Positions 8,867 to 17,520 of a DNA stretch of 43,619 bases are shown one piece after another. Each line of letters starts with the position of its first letter. The stretch's first letter is position 1. The DNA comes from an uncultured Desulfobulbaceae bacterium (GTDB lineage Bacteria > Desulfobacterota > Desulfobulbia > Desulfobulbales > BM004). The notes under the pieces were generated by a model, which had not been told where the DNA came from, made no database searches, and saw only the letters and a program-made list of their open reading frames with translations. The stretch is from NCBI GenBank assembly GCA_947259115.1, contig CAMYKS010000033.1, positions 1 to 43,619 of the forward strand, given 5' to 3'. The translations under genes were made by a program, and so were the position numbers.

Positions 8867-9193
8867 CTATCCTTTTAACTCGGCGACATCGTCAACATCA
8901 ATTGAGCGATAGTTTCTGTAGACGGCAATTATTATACTCATGGCAATTGCAGCCTCGGCGGCGGCAATTCCCATGATAAACAAGGTAAATATCTGCCCCA
9001 CGGTTGGATCCGGGGCCAGGAACCGGTTAAAGGCCATGAAATTTATGGACGCACCTGCCAGAATCAATTCACCGGCAATGAGCATGCCGATCAGGGTGCG
9101 GCGGTGCACCAGGCCGTAAAATCCTATGCCGAACAATAGCGCGGCTATAATGAGGTAGGTTACGAGGCTGTCGCCAAATGCCGGTATGCTCAT
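8867..9193 (-). CDS. nuoK: Complex I subunit NuoK
   Basis: 108 residues with three membrane helices, usual for NuoK, a membrane-arm subunit homologous to MrpC. The buried Glu region is seen in LIAGELILAGASINFMAF. The sequence after it (FTLFIMGIAAAEAAIAM) holds the second conserved acidic residue. The start codon overlaps the nuoJ stop by 4 bp (ATGA), so translation is coupled. Confidence 0.95.
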   Translation of the reverse strand: MSIPAFGDSLVTYLIIAALLFGIGFYGLVHRRTLIGMLIAGELILAGASINFMAFNRFLAPDPTVGQIFTLFIMGIAAAEAAIAMSIIIAVYRNYRSIDVDDVAELKG

Positions 9194-9732
9194 GACTGCC
9201 CTCCTGTTCTCGTCCTGCCCTGACGTGCCAGTACCAGTGACCCGATGATAGCTATCAGAAGCACTAAGGAAATGAGTTCAAAAACCATGCTGTAATTTGT
9301 CAGCAGGGACTTACCGACCTCTTCCAGGGAACCGTCATTTATCCTTGCCGCCGGCGGAACCCAGGAAGTTTTACCGGACACGGCGTACAAACCCCAAAAA
9401 ACCATGATGCCCAGCGCAAAACTCAAAGGCCCGGTAAAAATAGAGCCGGCAGCAGCATCTTCCTCGGGATTTGGATCAGCGAGCATGACGGCAAAAACAA
9501 TGGTGACGCACACGGCACCTACATAGATCAACATTTCCATCAGGGCCACAAAGGGGCTGTGCAGGTAATAATAAAGACCGGCAACACCGATGCAGGCGAT
9601 GGCAAGACCGGCTACAGCCCTGATTAGGCGCTCCGAGTGTGTGGCAATGACCGCACCCAGCAACGTTGTCATGACGATGACAATAAATAGCAGACTTGAA
9701 AGTCCTTCAGCTGAAAACAGAGGCACCATCAA
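9190..9732 (-). CDS. nuoJ: Complex I subunit NuoJ
   Basis: 180 residues with five hydrophobic helices. NuoJ lies between the quinone site and the pumps. The motif YVGAVCVTIVFAVML in the third helix matches the family's conserved segment. It is flanked on both sides by 4-bp ATGA overlaps with nuoI and nuoK, so the three genes are tightly coupled. Confidence 0.94.
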   Translation of the reverse strand: MMVPLFSAEGLSSLLFIVIVMTTLLGAVIATHSERLIRAVAGLAIACIGVAGLYYYLHSPFVALMEMLIYVGAVCVTIVFAVMLADPNPEEDAAAGSIFTGPLSFALGIMVFWGLYAVSGKTSWVPPAARINDGSLEEVGKSLLTNYSMVFELISLVLLIAIIGSLVLARQGRTRTGGQS

Positions 9733-10169
9733 CTTTTTTCCTTTAACTTTTCAATGAGATCAAAAATAAAATCTTCTTTCCTCGGACTGGCCAGATTGTA
9801 TTCCTTTGAAAACCTGAGAGCCCCGAACTTGCAGCTTTCCACGCACTGACCGCAAAGACTGCAGGTGGTAAAATTAAGGATGTACTTGGTCACAACCTTG
9901 CCCTTGACGCCCTCGCGTTTTTCTCCCTTAACTTCGATGCAGCCGGAGGGACAGCCCTTCTGGCACATTCCGCAGGCAATACATTTGGGCTCGCCTGTCT
10001 CTTCGTTGGGGATAAGCTCGATGTGGCCCCGGTATCTCGGTGTCATCTCAAGATGTTCATGGGGATACTGCAGGGTCACCACCGGTTCAAAAAAATACTT
10101 GCCGGTAATCCCAAGCCCGATGAAGAGACTCTTGGTGCCGCTTATCAATTCTTTAAAATATCCGCTCAT
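9729..10169 (-). CDS. nuoI: Complex I 2x[4Fe-4S] subunit NuoI
   Basis: 146 residues. Two ferredoxin-type motifs bind the clusters that carry electrons to NuoB: Cys63-66-69-73 (CIACGMCQKGC) and Cys103-106-109-113 (CSLCGQCVESC). The first motif has the usual Pro after its last Cys and an extra Cys77; in the second the Pro is Lys. The N-terminal ~35 residues form the amphipathic part that contacts NuoH. It is 18 bp downstream of nuoH and overlaps nuoJ by 4 bp. With NuoE/F/G absent, NuoI is the most exposed iron-sulfur subunit of this enzyme and a plausible entry point for electrons from ferredoxin. Confidence 0.96.
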   Translation of the reverse strand: MSGYFKELISGTKSLFIGLGITGKYFFEPVVTLQYPHEHLEMTPRYRGHIELIPNEETGEPKCIACGMCQKGCPSGCIEVKGEKREGVKGKVVTKYILNFTTCSLCGQCVESCKFGALRFSKEYNLASPRKEDFIFDLIEKLKEKS

Positions 10170-10187
10170 AGCCTAGAAACCTTTCAT

Positions 10188-11204
10188 TTACAACCAGGGA
10201 AAAATCTTTATCTGCAGAGCTGTCAGTATCAGGTTAAACAACGAAATGGGGATCAACACTTTCCAAGAAAGGTTGAGCAACTCATAAAACTGGGTGCGCG
10301 GGTAGGTCCAGCGAATCCAGATCACTGTAAAAATAAGGGCATAGAGCTTGAGAAAGAACCAGGACATGCCCCAGAGAACTCCAAGGAAACCCCCGAAATT
10401 TAACGGGATCGGTGCCTGCCAGCCGCCCAGGAAAAGAATGGCTGTCAGGGCGCAGCCGATGACGATATTGGCATACTCGCCCATGAAGAAGACCCCGAAG
10501 CCCATGCCCGGGTATTCCGTGTAGGCACCGGCGATCAGTTCACTCTCAGCCTCGGCCATATCAAAGGGCGCCCTGTTTGTTTCCGCCAGGGAGCAGACAA
10601 AGAAGATCAGAAAGGATACCGGCATGAGCAGGCTCATATCGAGCCGGAAGATATGCCAGTGAATAAACCAGCCGGCCTGGGACCGGACAATTTCATTCAG
10701 GTTCATGGTATTGGTGACCATGACCATGGTGATGGTGGTGATCAGCATGGGTATTTCATAGGCAACGTTCTGGGAAACACAGCGGGCCCCGGCAATCAGC
10801 GCATACTTGTTGGCCGAGCCCCAACTGCCCAGGAGCAGGCCGAGAACATTGACCGAGGCAAAGGCAAAGATCATGAGCAGACCGAGGTTGATTTCCCGGG
10901 CCACAAAGGTCTCAGAAAACGGGATAACACAAAAACTCATGATGGCCGGCACCATGACCATGAGCGGCGCCACCATGAACAGGATGGGATCGACCCCCTT
11001 GGGCAGGAAAAGCTGCTTGCTCATAAGCTTGGCGCCGTCAGCCAGGGGCTGCAGCAACCCAAAAGGCCCAACCTCCTTGGGGCCGATGCGCCGCTGGATA
11101 TGGCCGGCGCCCTTGCGCTCGCACCAAACCAAATAGGCGGCATTCAAGCCGGCAAAGCTCAGGACAAAAATAATAAAAAGGATCACTCTTAACCATTCAG
11201 GCAT
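10188..11204 (-). CDS. nuoH: Complex I quinone-site subunit NuoH
   Basis: 338 residues with eight or nine membrane helices. NuoH forms much of the quinone channel. Typical segments are visible: ERKGAGHIQRRIGP near residue 30, the acidic loop AETNRAPFDMAEAESELIAG near 207-226, and YPRTQFYELL in the last third. Its start is 76 bp from the nuoD stop. Those 76 bp are where nuoE-F-G would stand in the standard 14-gene order, and they hold no gene. Confidence 0.97.
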   Translation of the reverse strand: MPEWLRVILFIIFVLSFAGLNAAYLVWCERKGAGHIQRRIGPKEVGPFGLLQPLADGAKLMSKQLFLPKGVDPILFMVAPLMVMVPAIMSFCVIPFSETFVAREINLGLLMIFAFASVNVLGLLLGSWGSANKYALIAGARCVSQNVAYEIPMLITTITMVMVTNTMNLNEIVRSQAGWFIHWHIFRLDMSLLMPVSFLIFFVCSLAETNRAPFDMAEAESELIAGAYTEYPGMGFGVFFMGEYANIVIGCALTAILFLGGWQAPIPLNFGGFLGVLWGMSWFFLKLYALIFTVIWIRWTYPRTQFYELLNLSWKVLIPISLFNLILTALQIKIFPWL

Positions 11205-11280
11205 TGTTCTCTTTTACGTCCTTTTCATTGAAGTTTATCTTATGCAACTCGTTTCCGCCTGATACAACAAAAGTATAAAA

Positions 11281-12402
11281 CTACCTGTCAATCTCCGGAA
11301 TAACCAAGTCAAGGCTTCCCATGAGGGCCAGGGCATCCGGAAGCAGCATGCCCTTGGTGGCCTCTCCGTAAAGGCTTAAGTTTGAGTAGGTCGGTGAACG
11401 TAACTTCAGGCGATAGGCCTGATTTTTGCCATCACTGACCAGGCGCACCCCGAAGGAGCCGCGGGCCGCTTCCACTGCATGGTAATAATCGCCCTTCTCA
11501 GGCTTCACCATCTTGACGGCCTTTTTCGGCTTAATCTCTCCCTCCGGCAGTTTATCCAGGGCCTGCTCTATGATGCGCATGGATTGCTCTATTTCGTCCA
11601 TGCGCACCATATAGCGGGCCATGGAATCACCCTCCTCGTACACCGGGATGTCGAAATCAAGTTCAGGATACACTGAATAGGGTTCGTGTTTGCGCACGTC
11701 ATAATTGATGCCGGAGCCCCTGGCCACAGGGCCGGTGGCGCCGTAGCGCCTGGCCATATCCTTGGAGATGGGGCCGATTTCCTTCAGCCGTTTAATAAGA
11801 ATTATATTCTTGGTGACCAGGGCATCGTACATGGGCATTCTTTTTCGTTGCTTTTTAATAAACTCCCTGGTTCCCGCAATAAATGCATCGTCAATATCAT
11901 TATACACGCCGCCGAAGCGGAAATAGCAGTAGGTCAGCCTGGAGCCGGTAACCGATTCCAGCAGGTCGAGAATAAATTCACGATCGTCAAAGGCATAGAG
12001 CAGCGGCGTGAAACCGCCAAGGTCAAGGACAAAGGCGCCGAACCAGAGAAGATGGCTGGATATACGGTTCAGTTCAACGGTGATCACCCTGATATATTCA
12101 GCCCGTTCCGGAACTTCGATTTTGGCTGCCCGCTCCACTGCGGCAACATATCCGTGGTTATATGACAAAGCGGACAGGTAATCCATTCTGCCGCAGTTTG
12201 GCAGAAACTTGGCCCAGGTCCTGTTTTCCCCCATCTTTTCATGCATGCGGTGGATATAGCCTAAAACCGGTTCCGCCTCAACAATGTACTCACCGTCCAT
12301 CACCAGTTTAACCCGAAGGACGCCATGGGTTGCCGGATGCTGCGGCCCCAGGTTAAGCGTAAAAGTTTCCTGATTCACATCTTGCTGCAATGTTCCGTTC
12401 AT
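11281..12402 (-). CDS. nuoD: Complex I 49-kDa-type subunit NuoD
   Basis: 373 residues, usual for stand-alone NuoD, related to the large subunit of [NiFe] hydrogenases. The N-terminal LNLGPQHPATHGVLR segment and the quinone-pocket His (GPQHPATH) are present. GYIHRMHEKMGENRTW and DYLSALSYNHGYVAAVE follow, as in the family. It overlaps nuoC by 4 bp. It acts with NuoB and NuoH at the quinone site. Confidence 0.97.
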   Translation of the reverse strand: MNGTLQQDVNQETFTLNLGPQHPATHGVLRVKLVMDGEYIVEAEPVLGYIHRMHEKMGENRTWAKFLPNCGRMDYLSALSYNHGYVAAVERAAKIEVPERAEYIRVITVELNRISSHLLWFGAFVLDLGGFTPLLYAFDDREFILDLLESVTGSRLTYCYFRFGGVYNDIDDAFIAGTREFIKKQRKRMPMYDALVTKNIILIKRLKEIGPISKDMARRYGATGPVARGSGINYDVRKHEPYSVYPELDFDIPVYEEGDSMARYMVRMDEIEQSMRIIEQALDKLPEGEIKPKKAVKMVKPEKGDYYHAVEAARGSFGVRLVSDGKNQAYRLKLRSPTYSNLSLYGEATKGMLLPDALALMGSLDLVIPEIDR

Positions 12403-13013
12403 GCTTTGAAATCCTTAAGCAATGGATGAAAGTCCGCGTCCTCCGGCAGAAGCAGCGGTTCCAGGTTGGGATGGCCGCTGAATTTTATGCCGAAAAAATC
12501 ATGGGTTTCTCTTTCGTGCCAGTTGGCACCCTGGTAAATATGTGAAATTGTCGGAACTTCAGGATTATTTCGGTCTGTTCTGGTTCGAATTACAACCCTG
12601 CAGAGTTCATCAAAATGGTTAAAGTCATAGACTGCTTCCAACTGCTGCTCATCGATCCAGTCAACACCTGTGATGGACTCAATAAAGAAGTTTTCCCGGT
12701 AAAGGATGTCGGCTGCGGCAGGAATTTTTTCCGGCTTCAGTTCAACGTCAAGATGATAGCCTTTGGCAGCATAATCTGTCTCTTTGGGGCCTGGAGGGGC
12801 TGCAGCAGGAGCGTCAGCGGCGGCAGTCTCCTCGACTTCTTCCTCCTTGGATTCTTCCCCCTCAGGAGTAGCTTCTTCAGGCAATGTTTCAGCTTCTGGT
12901 GCGGCAGCGGTAGCGGCAGCGGCGACAGCGTCAGCGGCGGCAGGGATTTCTGCAGCGTCCCCAATGTCCTCGTACAGGCTCTGTAGGGCCTCTTTGATTT
13001 TTGCCAGCAGCAT
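12399..13013 (-). CDS. nuoC: Complex I 30-kDa-type subunit NuoC with low-complexity insert
   Basis: 204 residues. The C-terminal ~115 residues are the conserved NuoC domain (IESITGVDWIDEQQLEAVY, then the signature YQGANWHERETHDFFGIKF and LLLPEDADFHPL). Residues about 18-82 are an Ala/Glu/Pro-rich, charged stretch with no expected structure, which standard NuoC lacks. It may be a flexible linker. NuoC and NuoD are separate genes here, not fused. The gene starts 3 bp after the nuoB stop. Confidence 0.94.
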   Translation of the reverse strand: MLLAKIKEALQSLYEDIGDAAEIPAAADAVAAAATAAAPEAETLPEEATPEGEESKEEEVEETAAADAPAAAPPGPKETDYAAKGYHLDVELKPEKIPAAADILYRENFFIESITGVDWIDEQQLEAVYDFNHFDELCRVVIRTRTDRNNPEVPTISHIYQGANWHERETHDFFGIKFSGHPNLEPLLLPEDADFHPLLKDFKA

Positions 13014-13016
13014 TTT

Positions 13017-13514
13017 TTATTTAGCCTCCACCCGTGGCCACCTGCGATGACCCGTAACCTTTTCCTCAAGCTCCAGAATTCCCTCGATAAGCGCCTCCGG
13101 TCTTGGGGGACAACCTGGTATATAAATATCCACCGGCAGGAACTTATCAGCGCCCTCGACAATGCCGTACTGTCCTTCAAAGACAAAGGGACCGCCTGAG
13201 ATAGCACAGTTGCCCATGGCGATAACCCATTTAGGCTCCGGCATCTGGTCATAGAGTGTTTTCACTGCCGGCTCCATTTTCTTGGAGATGGTGCCGGCGA
13301 CAATCATGACATCGCACTGCCTGGGTGAGGGCCTGAACACCTCTGCCCCGAAGCGGGCCAGATCAAAGCGGGCAGCACCGGTGGCCATCATCTCGATGGC
13401 ACAGCAGGCCAAGCCGAAGGTCATGGGCCAGAGCGAATTCGCCCTGCCGAGCCCAAGGATTTTATCCAGGGTGTCAAAATGAATTATCGGGGGCTGTACG
13501 ACTTCCTTTCCCAC
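13017..13514 (-). CDS. nuoB: Complex I N2-cluster subunit NuoB
   Basis: 165 residues. It binds the terminal cluster N2, which reduces quinone. The four ligands are seen: tandem Cys37-Cys38 (LACCAIEMM), Cys103 (GNCAISGG) and Cys135 (PGCPPRPEA). The start codon is GTG at 13514, with GGGAG about 8 nt before it, and it overlaps the end of nuoA by 31 bp. No odd feature. Confidence 0.97.
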   Translation of the reverse strand: MGKEVVQPPIIHFDTLDKILGLGRANSLWPMTFGLACCAIEMMATGAARFDLARFGAEVFRPSPRQCDVMIVAGTISKKMEPAVKTLYDQMPEPKWVIAMGNCAISGGPFVFEGQYGIVEGADKFLPVDIYIPGCPPRPEALIEGILELEEKVTGHRRWPRVEAK

Positions 13515-13885
13515 TTAAATACTCCCTTTTTCCATGCGTAAATTATGGCCAGTGATAAAATGCCGACAAAGATAACTATTTCAACAAAATCGCGGATTCC
13601 AGGCAAGGTGTCATACGCCAGTGCTACTGGAAACAAGAACAGGACATCAACATCAAAGGCGAGAAACATCAGGGCATAAAGATAATAAACTACGCCGAAC
13701 CGGACCCAGGCTTCTCCGATAGGCTCAACACCGCATTCTATGGCCTGTTGGGTTTTATTGCTGATATTACGGGTGCCGCGGGGCGAAAAAATGTGGGCGA
13801 TAATGAATGGTCCTACCGCCATAAGAAGACCGCCCAGAAAAAAGGCGGCCACATAAAGATGATCTAAGATAGGTTGTTCTGCCAC
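13484..13885 (-). CDS. nuoA: Complex I subunit NuoA
   Basis: 133 residues from a GTG at 13885 ([11 protein letters not shown]). I prefer this start over an in-frame GTG at 13927 because AAGGAG lies 8 nt before it, and because the earlier codon would sit almost on the predicted transcription start. It has three membrane helices, as in the family. The conserved loop between the first two is visible ([20 protein letters not shown]), with the Cys of ECG that changes accessibility in other complex I enzymes. The segment [13 protein letters not shown] matches the acidic second helix. First gene of the nuo operon. Confidence 0.95.
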   Translation of the reverse strand: MAEQPILDHLYVAAFFLGGLLMAVGPFIIAHIFSPRGTRNISNKTQQAIECGVEPIGEAWVRFGVVYYLYALMFLAFDVDVLFLFPVALAYDTLPGIRDFVEIVIFVGILSLAIIYAWKKGVFKWERKSYSPR

Positions 13886-13938
13886 GCTAAAAGCTCCTTG
13901 GTAAAGGTAGCAAAAGTATACGTCCACTTAGCGCTGAT

Positions 13939-13967
13939 TTTCTAATTCAATCACTACCCCTTGTCAA
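13939..13967 (-). promoter_or_regulatory. Sigma-70 type promoter of the nuo operon
   Basis: On the minus strand there is a perfect TTGACA (13967-13962), a 17-bp spacer, and TAGAAA (13944-13939, 4 of 6 to TATAAT). Transcription would start near 13932, giving a leader of about 45 nt to the preferred nuoA GTG. Confidence 0.6.
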
Positions 13968-14105
13968 GGAAAACTGAGGTAGTATTCATAAAAAAATTTC
14001 AGCGCTTAGCCCTTGATAATGCTATAAAGTACCACAATGTATCAGTCAAAAAAGAGGAGGGAGAATTGGGGAAATTGGGCACCTGCCTACAACGACAGCC
14101 GATTA

Positions 14106-14142
14106 GGTATTTTTACCCACAACAAAAATAGGCATTTTTACC
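14106..14142. promoter_or_regulatory. Pair of short palindromes upstream of the nuo promoter
   Basis: GGTATTTTTACC (14106-14117) and GGCATTTTTACC (14131-14142) are near-palindromic 12-mers 25 bp apart, centre to centre. They lie between the end of the aminotransferase gene and the nuo promoter, about 140-180 bp upstream of its -35 box. They could be an operator for a dimeric regulator, or simply the end of the aminotransferase transcript. No T-run terminator is obvious here. Confidence 0.3.
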
Positions 14143-14183
14143 AGGTCATTAAAATCTGCTTCGCATTTCCTAACACTAGATTC

Positions 14184-15467
14184 TCAGGACCTGTTCAGCA
14201 ACTTATCGATGCATACCAACTGAATGCAAATGGCGACCAGCTCCATTGCTGTGTTAACATCTGCAGCAGAAGGGAAGGAAGGAGCAATACGTATATTTCT
14301 GTCTGCCGCATCTTTGCCGTACGGGAAGGTTGCGCCCGCAGGCGTAAGTTTGACTCCTGCAGCAGCCGCTTTTTCTATGACATCGCGGGCGCAGCCGGGG
14401 AGGGTATCAATACTGATAAAATACCCGCCGTTGGGTCTGCTCCATGATGCGATATCACTGCCGGCGAGTTCTTTGTCCAACACTTCAAGAACTGCATCAA
14501 ACTTTGGTTTCAGGATGGCCGCATGTTTTTTCATATGGTCCTTGATCCCGGCAACATCCTGGAAAAACAGGACATGGCGCAGCTGGTTCAGTTTATTGGG
14601 GCCGATGGTCTGAAACTGCATTTTGCCTAGGATAAACTCTATATTCCTTCTGCTGCCGGCCATCATGGCCACTCCGGAGCCGGCAAAGCTTATTTTGGAT
14701 GTTGAGCCGAAGAGAAAAGCCCTGTCAGGGTTTCCTGCCTCTTTACAGGCCGACAGCATATTTTTCAAGGGCTCGTGGATTTCGGACAGGTGATGAACCG
14801 CGTAGGCGTTATCGCAAAAGATTTTGAAATCATTTGCTTTTGTCTCCATGGAGGCGAGTCTGTCCACCACTGCATCGGAATAGCTGATTCCGGTGGGATT
14901 GCTGTATTTGGGTACGCACCAGATGCCCTTGATCGCCGCATCTGATGCTGCAAGATCTTCCACCCTGTCCATGTCAGGACCATCAGCGCCCATACCGATG
15001 GTTATCATCTCAATCCCCAGGTATTGGCATAGGGCAAAATGCCTGTCATATCCTGGGCTGGGGCAGAGGAATTTAACCGTATCAAGTGCTCCCCAGGGCT
15101 CATCGGAGTCAGCCACGCCATAAACCAGGGCCCCCATTATGGTGTCATGCATCATCTTCAGGCTGGCACTGTCTCCGACGATTATCTCATCTTCCGCAAC
15201 TTCGAGATACGCGGCGAAAAGGGCTTTAGCTTCCCTGATGCCGTCAAGTCCTCCGTAATTGCGGCAATCCACGCCACTTGCTGAACGGTATTCGCGGCTG
15301 ATATCCCCTGTCAGCATTTCCATGGCAAGATCCAGCTGCCCAGGACTCGGTTTGCCGCGGGTCATATCAAGGGTGAGTTTTTTCTCCTGAAACGCATGGT
15401 AGCGAGCCAGCAGTTTTTCTTTGAGATCCTCAAGTTCCGCTCTGCTGAGTTCTGAAAACGGTGACAT
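14184..15467 (-). CDS. PLP-dependent aspartate aminotransferase-like enzyme
   Basis: 427 residues, fold-type I PLP enzyme. Lys258 in GSTSKISFAGSG is the expected Schiff-base lysine. Asn190 in KYSNPTG and Asp219 in FCDNAYAVHHL fit the cofactor contacts. Opening segments TLDMTRGKPSPGQLDL and SASGVDCRNYGG match the bacterial aspartate aminotransferase group often labelled class Ic (Pfam Asp_aminotransf), not the E. coli AspC type. Likely reaction: aspartate plus 2-oxoglutarate to oxaloacetate plus glutamate. It lies 115 bp downstream of truA on the same strand and may belong to an argC-truA-aminotransferase unit. Substrate specificity is inferred from the family. Confidence 0.85.
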   Translation of the reverse strand: MSPFSELSRAELEDLKEKLLARYHAFQEKKLTLDMTRGKPSPGQLDLAMEMLTGDISREYRSASGVDCRNYGGLDGIREAKALFAAYLEVAEDEIIVGDSASLKMMHDTIMGALVYGVADSDEPWGALDTVKFLCPSPGYDRHFALCQYLGIEMITIGMGADGPDMDRVEDLAASDAAIKGIWCVPKYSNPTGISYSDAVVDRLASMETKANDFKIFCDNAYAVHHLSEIHEPLKNMLSACKEAGNPDRAFLFGSTSKISFAGSGVAMMAGSRRNIEFILGKMQFQTIGPNKLNQLRHVLFFQDVAGIKDHMKKHAAILKPKFDAVLEVLDKELAGSDIASWSRPNGGYFISIDTLPGCARDVIEKAAAAGVKLTPAGATFPYGKDAADRNIRIAPSFPSAADVNTAMELVAICIQLVCIDKLLNRS

Positions 15468-15582
15468 GGCAATGTTCCTTTGCTGAGTTACTGGATATTT
15501 AAGTTACAGGTTCCGATTGCTATCAATTTTGAGAATATATACCAATGCATTATTCAAATACGATCCTTTTCATTTAATGTTG

Positions 15583-16350
15583 TTACGAATAATGCACCTC
15601 TTTTAGAAAGAGGCCGCAGGCGGGAGCTGTGGGCCCTGCAGCCGATCTGTCTTTGGCCGCCAATATGGCAGCAACTTCAGGGGACGCCAGCTTGCCGAGG
15701 CCTACCTCAAGCATGGTGCCGACAATATTTCTTACCATATGCCGCAAAAAGCCGTCACCGGTTATGACAAACCTGTGATGATTCCCTGCCCTAATAGTGT
15801 AGAGACCGGCCTCAAAAATGGTGCGCACGGCACCCCGGCCGGCAAACGCAGGATCACGGGAACCGGCCCCCTCAAAACTGGAAAAGTCATGGACTCCTGG
15901 CACATGCTCCAACCCCGCCTTTATGGCCCCAAAATCAAGTTCTGCAAAAATATGGTGCCAATAGAGACGCTCGGTCGGCAATTGGACCGGGCCGTTTGTC
16001 AGGTTATACCAGTAGGTTTTAGCCTTGGCACTGCGCCTGGCATGAAAGCCTGCTGCAACCTCCGTTGCCTCCAATACTCTGATGGCATCCGGCAGCAAAC
16101 TGTTTAAACCCTTGATAAATCCTTGGCAAGGAATTTCTGTCCAGGTTGCAAAATTCGCCGCCATGCCCAGGGCATGCACCCCGGCATCGGTTCTACCTGC
16201 CCCATGCAGACGTGGCAGCTCCCCGGTCATGACATGCAGCCTGTCTTCAACGACACCCTGAATTGTCTTTTGCGACTTCTGCTTCTGCCAACCTACATAA
16301 TCAGTACCATCAAAGGCCAGCAGCAACTTTATGTTCCGCTTTTGGCTCAC
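15583..16350 (-). CDS. truA: tRNA pseudouridine(38-40) synthase TruA
   Basis: 255 residues. The catalytic Asp55 is in GAGRTDAGVHA, and the N-terminal LLLAFDGTDYVGWQ segment is standard for TruA. It converts uridines 38-40 of the tRNA anticodon arm to pseudouridine. The start is GTG at 16350, inside the end of argC: the genes overlap by 41 bp in different frames. The conserved sequence starts only seven residues in, so a later start is unlikely. No strong ribosome-binding site is visible, so translation probably depends on argC. Confidence 0.95.
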   Translation of the reverse strand: MSQKRNIKLLLAFDGTDYVGWQKQKSQKTIQGVVEDRLHVMTGELPRLHGAGRTDAGVHALGMAANFATWTEIPCQGFIKGLNSLLPDAIRVLEATEVAAGFHARRSAKAKTYWYNLTNGPVQLPTERLYWHHIFAELDFGAIKAGLEHVPGVHDFSSFEGAGSRDPAFAGRGAVRTIFEAGLYTIRAGNHHRFVITGDGFLRHMVRNIVGTMLEVGLGKLASPEVAAILAAKDRSAAGPTAPACGLFLKEVHYS

Positions 16351-17341
16351 GGAAACAGAGGCACAGATTCTGCACTGCCTGCCCGGCTGCCCCCTTCACC
16401 AGGTTATCAATTGCCGCAAGAATAACTATCCTGCCTGTGCGGCTGTCAGCTTTGAAGCCGATATCGCAAAAATTCCCTCCCCGGACAAACTGTGTTGCCG
16501 GAAATGCACCTGCCTGACAAAGCCTGACAAAGGGCTCATTGTCATAAAAGCCATGGAACAGCTCGTATAACTCGGCATCAGTTAGGGGTCTGGACTGTTT
16601 TGCATAGACAGTACTGAGAATACCCCGTGACATGGGCAGAAGGTGGGGTGTAAAAGAGATGGCAACCGGCCTATTGCAGCGTTTGCTGATTTCCTGTTCC
16701 ATCTCCGGCGTGTGCCTATGTGCTGCGATTTTATAAGCCTTAAAGCCCTCGGCCACTTCACAAAAAAGCGTTCCGGTCTGGGCCGAGCGCCCGGCTCCGG
16801 AAGCACCCGACTTGGAATCTACTATTATGGTATCGGGGTCAATAACTCCAGCCTGCAGCAACGGTGTCAGCCCCAGAATAACGCTGGTCGGATAGCAACC
16901 GGGATTAGCAACCAGCCGGGCCTTTTTAATCTGGTCCCGATACAGTTCAGGCAAACCATATACCGCCTCGGCAAGGTATTCCTGTGCTGTATGCTTCTGG
17001 TACCATTTTTCATACACTGCTGCATCATGCAGGCGGAAATCCGCCGAGAGATCAACCACCTTTTTACCCGCCTGCAAAAGATCAGGCACAATTGCCATGG
17101 CTGTCTGGTGCGGCACAGCCGTAAAAAAAAGATCAGCCCGCTCTGCCAATTCTTCGGTAGGCAAATCCTCACAGACAATATCAACCAAACCAGCAAGGTT
17201 GGGATATACCTCTGCAAGCTTTTTACCTTTATACTGCCTGGAAGTGGCCACTGTAAGCTTAACGTCCGGGCAGCTGCAGAGCAGACGTGCAAGCTCCACC
17301 CCGGTATAGCCCGATGCCCCCACGATACCTATACGAATCAT
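16310..17341 (-). CDS. argC: N-acetyl-gamma-glutamyl-phosphate reductase
   Basis: 343 residues. It catalyses the NADPH-dependent third step of arginine synthesis. The nucleotide-binding loop GASGYTG is at residues 8-14, and the catalytic Cys149 is in ANPGCYPTS. DSKSGASGAGR and HRHTPEMEQE are family signatures. The ATG at 17341 follows AAGGAG at good spacing. It overlaps truA by 41 bp. A pair of direct repeats upstream may be regulatory. Confidence 0.97.
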   Translation of the reverse strand: MIRIGIVGASGYTGVELARLLCSCPDVKLTVATSRQYKGKKLAEVYPNLAGLVDIVCEDLPTEELAERADLFFTAVPHQTAMAIVPDLLQAGKKVVDLSADFRLHDAAVYEKWYQKHTAQEYLAEAVYGLPELYRDQIKKARLVANPGCYPTSVILGLTPLLQAGVIDPDTIIVDSKSGASGAGRSAQTGTLFCEVAEGFKAYKIAAHRHTPEMEQEISKRCNRPVAISFTPHLLPMSRGILSTVYAKQSRPLTDAELYELFHGFYDNEPFVRLCQAGAFPATQFVRGGNFCDIGFKADSRTGRIVILAAIDNLVKGAAGQAVQNLCLCFREPKAEHKVAAGL

Positions 17342-17362
17342 TGAACTCGTCTCCTTACAATT

Positions 17363-17393
17363 ATTTATGCAAAAATGGAATTAATGCAAAAAA
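17363..17393. promoter_or_regulatory. Direct repeats upstream of argC
   Basis: ATTTATGCAAAAA (17363-17375) and ATTAATGCAAAAA (17380-17392) are direct repeats 17 bp apart, within 55 bp upstream of the argC start. AT-rich repeated boxes at this place recall ArgR sites in other bacteria, but the sequence is not a clear ARG box. Confidence 0.3.
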
Positions 17394-17437
17394 CAGTCAT
17401 TTCAGGTGATAATGCTAATCCCTACATAAATATAAAC

Positions 17438-17483
17438 AAAAAAAAACAGGGGAAGACAACCGCAAAATCGTCTTCCCCTGTTT
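17438..17483 (-). terminator. Strong intrinsic terminator after rpsI
   Basis: A perfect 14-bp stem: AAACAGGGGAAGAC (17444-17457) and GTCTTCCCCTGTTT (17470-17483), with a 12-nt loop. On the minus strand it runs into nine T (17446-17438). It ends the rplM-rpsI transcript. Confidence 0.93.
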
Positions 17484-17520
17484 CATAATCACTGCGGGGT
17501 AAAATGTCCCTGAAATATAT

